27,932 nucleotides of DNA from DAOPXV01 sp035352535. Lineage in GTDB: Bacteria > Muiribacteriota > UBA9980. Positions 23,024 to 27,932 of the stretch are shown in pieces; position 1 is the stretch's first letter, and each line of letters begins with the position of its first letter. Under the pieces are notes generated by a model. That model had not been told where the DNA came from. It saw only the letters and a program-made list of their open reading frames with translations, and searched no databases. Both the position numbers and the translations under genes were made by a program. Where the stretch lies: assembly GCA_964545075.1 (NCBI GenBank), contig CAZJFS010000042.1:1-27932 (forward strand), in the 5' to 3' direction.

Positions 23024-25318
23024 GTGAAAAAAAATCTGATACGCGCTTTATTACTGCTATCCGTTATCCTTTTATCCGCCGCTCAGGCGTTAGCCGACGG
23101 CATGCTTATAATCGACTACCCGCCGGAAATTCCTCCGCCGCAACGCCTGGTACGCGAAATACCGCCGGCGTCGGTCAAATTCCATAAAGTGACGGTGGAC
23201 GTGAACGAGCAGGTTTCTAAAACAGCAGTGGATCAAGTCTTTATAAATGAATTCAACCGGGAAATGGAAGGCACCTATATCTTTCCGATCCCCGAAACCG
23301 CCACAATATCCGATTTCGCCATGTTTATCGATGGAAAGCGCCAGAGCGCCGAACTCATGGACAAGGACAAAGCCAGAAACATATACGAAGATATCGTCCG
23401 GCGCAAGCAGGACCCGGCCCTTCTGGAATATATGGGCAGGAACCTTTTCAAGGCGCGCGTCTATCCCATTCCCGCCAACGGTGAAAAACGCATACAGCTC
23501 GAATATCAGCAGGTTTTAAATCAGGACAGCGGAATAGTAAAATACGTTTATCCTTTAAACACCGAAAAATTCTCGTCAAAACCGCTGCAGACAGTATCGG
23601 TCATGGCTACCATAAAATCAAAAACGGCCATTAAGAATATCTATTCGCCTTCCCATAAGATCGACGTAAAAAAAGTCTCGGACAACGAAGTTAAGATTTC
23701 CTTCGAAGAATCCAACGTCAAACCCGATAAGGACTTTATTCTCTACTACACCCTGTCAGACAAGGACCTCGGCATAAACGTCATATCCCATAAGCCCTCC
23801 CGCGGCGACGGCTATTTCATGCTTTTAGCGTCGCCCCGCGTCGAACTGGAGAAAAAAGAAAAACTCGCCAAAAACATCTGTTTCGTTATCGATACGTCAG
23901 GCTCCATGAGCGGCGATAAAATGAAGCAGGTTAAAAATGCCCTCAAATTCTGCCTCAATAACCTCGAGCGCGAAGACTGTTTTAATATTATAAGTTTCGC
24001 CACCGAATCGAAACTTTTCGAAAAAGACCTCACCGGCGCGAAAAAAGAAAATATCGAGGAGGCCCTTAAATATGTCGAGGAGATGCGCGCCATCGGCGGC
24101 ACGAATATAAACGAGGCGCTCACTCGTGCGCTTCGCATGCACTATGAAAAGAATATGCCTTCCTTTATAGTATTTTTGACCGACGGCATCCCTACCGTCG
24201 ACGTAACGGACGTATCGGAAATAGTTAAAAACATCGAAAAAGAAAACACTAACGGCGTAAAAATATTTTGCTTCGGAGCCGGAACCGACCTTAACACAAC
24301 GCTTCTGGATCAGCTGGCCGCCGATAATCACGGCGCTTCAGAATACGTTACCGAAAACGAGGACATAGAATTAAAAATATCTAATTTCTTTACCAAGATC
24401 GCATCGCCCGTACTAACTGATATCGCCGTAGATTTCGGCAAGATCAAGACGGATTTAATCTACCCGAAAATAATTCCGGACCTTTTCAAGGGCTCTCAGA
24501 TCGTACTTCTCGGAAGATACCGCGAAGGCGGAAACACCGCCGTAACGCTTTCCGGAAAGGTCGGCGACAAGACCCAGAAATACGCCAATGACGCGACTCT
24601 TACCGAAAAATCGGACGACAATAACTTTCTGCCGCGCCTCTGGGCTCAGCGCAGGATCGGTTTTCTGCTCGAAGAAATAAGGCTTCACGGCGACAACAAG
24701 GAATTAAAGGACGAGATCGTGGATCTCTCTAAAAAGCACGGCATAATGACGCCTTATACGTCGTTTCTCGTTCTCGAGGACGACGCCCAGATCATCGGAG
24801 GAAGGCCCGCCGCCGAAACGAGGCGCGGAAACATAATGCTGCGTTCGGAAGACAAGGCTCGATTCGAATCGAGCAGCGCTCCGGCAGCCGCGCAAGAGGC
24901 ATACGAACAGGTCAACGTTTTCGGCTCTTCAAAGGCGGCCGATTCCATGAAGTCTGAATCAGGCGCAGGCGCCGTACACATGAGCCGCGCCGTCAAAAAA
25001 ATTCAGGCCGCCGAACGGTCCGTCGATTACAGCCAGCTCGCACCCGAAGTAATAAAATACGTAGGCGATAAAACATTTCTGAAAAAAGGCGACGAATGGC
25101 AAATTTCATCGTTCGAAGAATCGAAGCACGAAAAAGACCTTGTTATCGTTAAATTCGGCTCCGAACTTTATTTCGCCATGATTTCAAAATACCCGGACGC
25201 CGGCAAGTTCATGGCCATCGGCCACAACGTTATTTTTGAAATTGACGGCAAATTCATAAAAATTTCGGCCGAACGCGGCGAAGAAAAAGCTGAAAAACTA
25301 AATTCCTTATTAAAATAA
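23024..25318 (+). CDS. Secreted VIT domain plus von Willebrand factor A domain protein
   Basis: Seen: 764 residues, GTG start with GGAGGA eight bases upstream. A signal peptide covers 1-25 (cut near ALADG). The VIT domain (about 45-175) contains VDQVFINEFNREMEGTYIFP, DKDKARNIYEDIVRRKQDP and RVYPIPANGEKRIQLEY. The vWA domain (about 283-460) has a complete metal site: DTSGSMS (D290, S292, S294), the GGTNINEAL threonine loop and VFLTDGIPT. Then comes the HGIMTPYTSFLVLED block that follows vWA in this family, and a C-terminal extension of about 150 residues with an Ala/Ser-rich linker. No transmembrane tail or sortase motif is seen, so it is periplasmic or released. Likely a metal-dependent adhesion or assembly protein, as in inter-alpha-trypsin inhibitor heavy chains. 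Confidence 0.92.
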   Translation: MKKNLIRALLLLSVILLSAAQALADGMLIIDYPPEIPPPQRLVREIPPASVKFHKVTVDVNEQVSKTAVDQVFINEFNREMEGTYIFPIPETATISDFAMFIDGKRQSAELMDKDKARNIYEDIVRRKQDPALLEYMGRNLFKARVYPIPANGEKRIQLEYQQVLNQDSGIVKYVYPLNTEKFSSKPLQTVSVMATIKSKTAIKNIYSPSHKIDVKKVSDNEVKISFEESNVKPDKDFILYYTLSDKDLGINVISHKPSRGDGYFMLLASPRVELEKKEKLAKNICFVIDTSGSMSGDKMKQVKNALKFCLNNLEREDCFNIISFATESKLFEKDLTGAKKENIEEALKYVEEMRAIGGTNINEALTRALRMHYEKNMPSFIVFLTDGIPTVDVTDVSEIVKNIEKENTNGVKIFCFGAGTDLNTTLLDQLAADNHGASEYVTENEDIELKISNFFTKIASPVLTDIAVDFGKIKTDLIYPKIIPDLFKGSQIVLLGRYREGGNTAVTLSGKVGDKTQKYANDATLTEKSDDNNFLPRLWAQRRIGFLLEEIRLHGDNKELKDEIVDLSKKHGIMTPYTSFLVLEDDAQIIGGRPAAETRRGNIMLRSEDKARFESSSAPAAAQEAYEQVNVFGSSKAADSMKSESGAGAVHMSRAVKKIQAAERSVDYSQLAPEVIKYVGDKTFLKKGDEWQISSFEESKHEKDLVIVKFGSELYFAMISKYPDAGKFMAIGHNVIFEIDGKFIKISAERGEEKAEKLNSLLK

Positions 25319-25337
25319 GCAATGGAGGAAACCCATA

Positions 25338-25673
25338 ATGCAGCAGACAAACGATACCGAATCAAACGCGGCGATCACGGCGATAAGACATGTCACGTCG
25401 GCCGCCCTTCATAACGTTAACAATCTCTTGTCGCCTATGCTTTTAAGCGTTTCAAAAGTAGAAATGTTTCTGGAAACCGGACGCATAGAACAGCTGAAAA
25501 CGGAAATGCCGAAAATAATTTCAAACGTGGAAAATCACGTTACCGCCATAACCGAAACGCTTCGTTTTTTAAACGATATCGTCATGTCGGATATCCCCAA
25601 AATGGCTCAATGGCGAGATGTTGACGTAAAAATAGAACTTAAAAAAAAGATCGATCCTTTGATAAACAAATAG
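25338..25673 (+). CDS. Stand-alone HisKA-like helical protein (truncated histidine kinase?)
   Basis: Seen: 111 residues, GGAGG ten bases before the ATG. The segment HVTSAALHNVNNLLSPMLLS at about 17-36 resembles the phospho-acceptor H box of histidine kinases (H-[DE]-x-N-N-L-L), with the candidate His at residue 25. A second long helix follows (ENHVTAITETLRFLNDIV). The reading frame ends at a TAG before any ATP-binding domain would appear, and the next 235 bp contain none in any frame. It may be a real small helical dimer/acceptor protein or the front half of a broken kinase. It follows the vWA gene by 19 bp and is therefore likely co-transcribed. Confidence 0.55.
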   Translation: MQQTNDTESNAAITAIRHVTSAALHNVNNLLSPMLLSVSKVEMFLETGRIEQLKTEMPKIISNVENHVTAITETLRFLNDIVMSDIPKMAQWRDVDVKIELKKKIDPLINK

Positions 25674-25908
25674 ATACATAACCTCTTTCCATTTCAACCG
25701 TAGATCTTGAAATTCCGATCATTTCACTGAACGCCGGAAGAATTTCGGCTATCGGAAAATCGCCGCGCGCGCCATAAGGCTCGAGCTTACTAAGAAAAGT
25801 TTCTCTTTCCGGGGAGATCGGCGGGAACGGTATGAAAAACGCTCCGAAGCCGGAACAACCGCAATCGGCCTTCTTAAAGCCATGAATATCAAATAAAAAG
25901 GAAGCATC
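25674..25908. other. Unassigned 235-bp gap with conflicting open frames
   Basis: No gene is convincing here. Plus-strand frames are broken by stops; a minus-strand frame (25914 to 25639) stays open for 91 codons with plausible codons but opposes the operon, has no ribosome site and overlaps both neighbours. It could be decayed coding sequence. Confidence 0.4.
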
Positions 25909-26457
25909 ATGCAATTAGCGATAAAAGTCATCTTATCCATAGCAGCCCTGCTGGCGTGCTCATTCGGCGGATTCTACTATTTTTACACATCCTGCAACAA
26001 CGGATATAAGGGCGATTTCAAAGAAACCACGCCCGGAGCCGGCCATTCCCCCAAAAAAGCCATCATAATCTTTCAGCCTTCAAAAGACGGAATCTCGGCA
26101 GGCATAGCCCGCCAGATCGCAAAAGGAATGAGCGGCGGAGGATATGAGGTTACTATCACGTACCCTGGAAACCATCTGCCATCCGACTTGAAAGATTACG
26201 ACATCATCGCGTTCGGTTCGCCGGTGTATTTCGGAACCGTATCCTCCACGCTAACTGAATATATCAAAAAAGCGGAAAATCTTTCAAATAAAAAAATAGC
26301 GCTATATTCAGTGGGAAACCTTCCGGAAAGCAAGGAAATAGAGATCCTCGAAAAATGCCTTGGGAGCGCCAAACCATACAGAAAGGAAAAATTTATCGCC
26401 ACCGACGGAGCGTCACCCGAAAGGGCTTATCAATTCGGCATCGACATATTGAAATAA
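25909..26457 (+). CDS. Membrane-anchored flavodoxin-like protein
   Basis: Seen: 182 residues; AAGGAAG before the ATG. One N-terminal membrane span (about 4-26, IKVILSIAALLACSFGGFYY) is followed by a cysteine (TSC) and a flavodoxin fold: strand KKAIIIFQPS, phosphate loop region SKDGISAGIARQIAKGM, then DYDIIAFGSPVYFGTVSSTL, the conserved second FMN-contact segment, and KKIALYSVGN. The classical T-G-N-T phosphate loop is altered to KDGISAG, so FMN affinity may differ. Electron carrier or quinone-type reductase at the membrane, exact partner unknown. Gene order places it after the HisKA-like protein and 21 bp before the large membrane protein. Confidence 0.82.
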   Translation: MQLAIKVILSIAALLACSFGGFYYFYTSCNNGYKGDFKETTPGAGHSPKKAIIIFQPSKDGISAGIARQIAKGMSGGGYEVTITYPGNHLPSDLKDYDIIAFGSPVYFGTVSSTLTEYIKKAENLSNKKIALYSVGNLPESKEIEILEKCLGSAKPYRKEKFIATDGASPERAYQFGIDILK

Positions 26458-26478
26458 AAGCGAAACCGGAGCTTTATA

Positions 26479-27932
26479 ATGTACGATATAACGCCAAGAG
26501 CGGCTACCGCTCGAGAAACTCAAATTCTTAAGCTGAGATTGAACTCGGCTGAAAGTTCATATGCTCTTTATTACGCGGCGGCGGCAGTTCTTGCAGGTTC
26601 GTTCGTCGTTATCGCGCCACGTGTTTTCGGCACCGGCATTTTGACGAATATTATCATTTCATTGTTGATTTTTATTTTCGCGATATTTAAGATACTCGAA
26701 GAAAAAAACGCGGCGGTATCGACTGGCAGCAACATACGCCGCGACCTTTCAGCCTCCGTGGTATATGAAATAAAAGTTAAAAACGCCGTTTTATCCAATT
26801 CGCTCGATTGGAGCAACAAGGCTTTTTTCTGTTTCGAGATCGCCGAACAAAAACTATTGATCATAAGTAAGAATGCTCTCAACTATCATTTCACTAAATA
26901 CGATATTTTCGAGTCATCAAATGCCGCTCGAGAAAGCGCTTCTTCGAATGCAGCCGAAAAGGGCGTATCGCTTAGCGGCAAACACGAACTGAAACGCAAT
27001 ATTGAAGCTCTCGATTTTCCTTCGGATGAATTCACCATCGCCATCGCGCCCGAAAGCGGCGTGGCGCTTTCTATAAAAACAGGCGGTAATAAGACGGAAT
27101 GCGCCGCGGCTTCAAAGTCAGCCGCGGCGGAATGTCTCAGGGATTGCGAAATAATCGACGCGGCGCCCGATAAATTTACTGACAAGCCGGACGAAAAGTA
27201 TTTTCGTGGCGCGTATGAAAGCGTAAAGATAAATAAAAGTTTTTTTGCTTTCAACGAACTGGCCGGCATTTTTTCAGGCGGACTGATTTTTCACTGTCTT
27301 GGATACGACGCGTCTCACGGCGCGGCTTTGGGCTGGGCCGCCAGTTATTCGCTGACCCTTCTTCTCGTCCTATCTTTTGATGGCCCTTATAAATACGACT
27401 ATTACATTAATTATCTGCTGAGCGAATTGAAGCCGTGGCAGCATGGCGAATCGTCAAAACATAATACGAAACTTCAAGCCGCTTTCATCTTCATAAATAC
27501 GGCTATAATATCCGCGCTCATCTTAATAAGCGAGCCTGGTTTTCCTTATTTCGCCGTTCTGGCGGCGAGTTTTGCGATATCCATAATTTTGCTGTTCATA
27601 CCGGTATTTCAGATCAGTTCGGCTCAAACTTTCATAGTCGAACTCTCGTCACTCGCGGCGCTTTACCTGATCGGATTCCGTCAGGCCGCCGTTCAGGGGT
27701 TTCTGCTGATATGCCTTATAATGCTGTTAATAGGTCTTGCCGATAAGCAGCGCAAGATCGGGATGACCTTTTTAAAATTATTCGTCGACGCGGGCGATCT
27801 GGACGAAAACAACATGCCGCTGGTCCGCGCGCTCAGAAACACGCCCATAGTCAATATGCATAAGCTTTATCTCAAATGCGCTTTTTCGATGTTGACGGCG
27901 TTTTTAATTATCGTCTATTTCCTGCCCGCCCT
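26479..27932 (+). CDS. Large multi-span membrane protein of unknown function (partial, runs off right edge)
   Basis: Seen: an uninterrupted frame of 484 codons from the ATG at 26479 (GGAG nine bases upstream) to the window end. Two spans near the N-terminus (about 28-70) are followed by a soluble, Ala/Glu/Lys-rich stretch (about 75-260) and then at least seven further spans (for example LQAAFIFINTAIISALILI and AAVQGFLLICLIMLLIGLAD), with a soluble loop DAGDLDENNMPLVRAL before the last. I recognise no family. Codon use matches its neighbours, so it is a real gene. Same strand and close spacing (21 bp) to the flavodoxin gene suggest co-expression. Confidence 0.8.
   Translation, partial: MYDITPRAATARETQILKLRLNSAESSYALYYAAAAVLAGSFVVIAPRVFGTGILTNIIISLLIFIFAIFKILEEKNAAVSTGSNIRRDLSASVVYEIKVKNAVLSNSLDWSNKAFFCFEIAEQKLLIISKNALNYHFTKYDIFESSNAARESASSNAAEKGVSLSGKHELKRNIEALDFPSDEFTIAIAPESGVALSIKTGGNKTECAAASKSAAAECLRDCEIIDAAPDKFTDKPDEKYFRGAYESVKINKSFFAFNELAGIFSGGLIFHCLGYDASHGAALGWAASYSLTLLLVLSFDGPYKYDYYINYLLSELKPWQHGESSKHNTKLQAAFIFINTAIISALILISEPGFPYFAVLAASFAISIILLFIPVFQISSAQTFIVELSSLAALYLIGFRQAAVQGFLLICLIMLLIGLADKQRKIGMTFLKLFVDAGDLDENNMPLVRALRNTPIVNMHKLYLKCAFSMLTAFLIIVYFLPA

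Noticed and set aside
25639..25914. Minus-strand open frame of 91 codons between the HisKA-like and flavodoxin genes
   Set aside because: It opposes the operon, overlaps coding sequence at both ends, lacks a ribosome site and resembles no family. Recorded as doubtful debris, not as a gene.
26571..27269. Two minus-strand open frames near the right end
   Set aside because: They shadow the long plus-strand membrane-protein frame that continues to the window edge and has a proper ribosome site.

Overview
The window reads as an ordinary stretch of bacterial chromosome from a strict anaerobe with moderate GC. There are no rRNA or tRNA genes, no phage genes and no transposases, so I cannot name a phylum. 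Evidence for anaerobic life is the cluster at 1-6901: paired MinD-type ATPases that each carry two [4Fe-4S] ferredoxin motifs, three NifX/orange-protein-fold proteins, an Mrp ATPase and a sigma54-dependent regulator. This gene set corresponds to the anaerobe-specific orp (orange protein) system described in Desulfovibrio, but here the operon also carries a hotdog thioesterase and a pyruvoyl-dependent arginine decarboxylase.

Layout. (1) 1-3758, minus strand: orp-like operon in the order thioesterase, NifX-fold protein, MinD-ferredoxin B, MinD-ferredoxin A, pyruvoyl arginine decarboxylase, Mrp (cut by the window edge). (2) 3759-4430: divergent control region with two identical 16-bp palindromes ATTGCAATATTGCAAT, flanked by one sigma54-type promoter on each strand; the plus-strand promoter serves a second NifX-fold gene (4431-4811). 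(3) 5030-10037, minus strand: small secreted Gly-rich protein with an excellent sigma54 promoter, then a membrane histidine kinase, an NtrC-type response regulator, the PAS-type sigma54 regulator (a third copy of the palindrome lies just upstream of its start) and a divergent NifX-fold gene. The first three resemble a ZraP-ZraS-ZraR envelope-stress module. (4) 10140-10371: a near-ideal sigma70 promoter with an AT-rich upstream tract and a strong terminator about 200 nt downstream, enclosing no convincing gene: a candidate abundant small RNA. (5) 10597-10858: frameshifted remnant of a YeiH-type membrane protein gene. (6) 10886-19174, minus strand: one long operon from a consensus sigma70 promoter at 19241-19269, with a giant HEAT-repeat protein, two sugar ABC permeases, a solute-binding lipoprotein, the DHH phosphoesterase NrnA and the rRNA methyltransferase RlmI. 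(7) 19479-22001, minus: glycogen phosphorylase with its own consensus promoter. (8) 22253-27932, plus: a LolA-like secreted protein, a VIT/vWA protein, a lone HisKA-like domain, a membrane-anchored flavodoxin and a large multi-span membrane protein that runs off the right edge.

The most interesting part is the link between the sigma54 units: the palindrome copies suggest that one regulator controls both orp promoters and its own gene, and that gene sits directly downstream of a two-component system with its own sigma54 target. The second most interesting item is the unassigned small transcript at 10140-10336.
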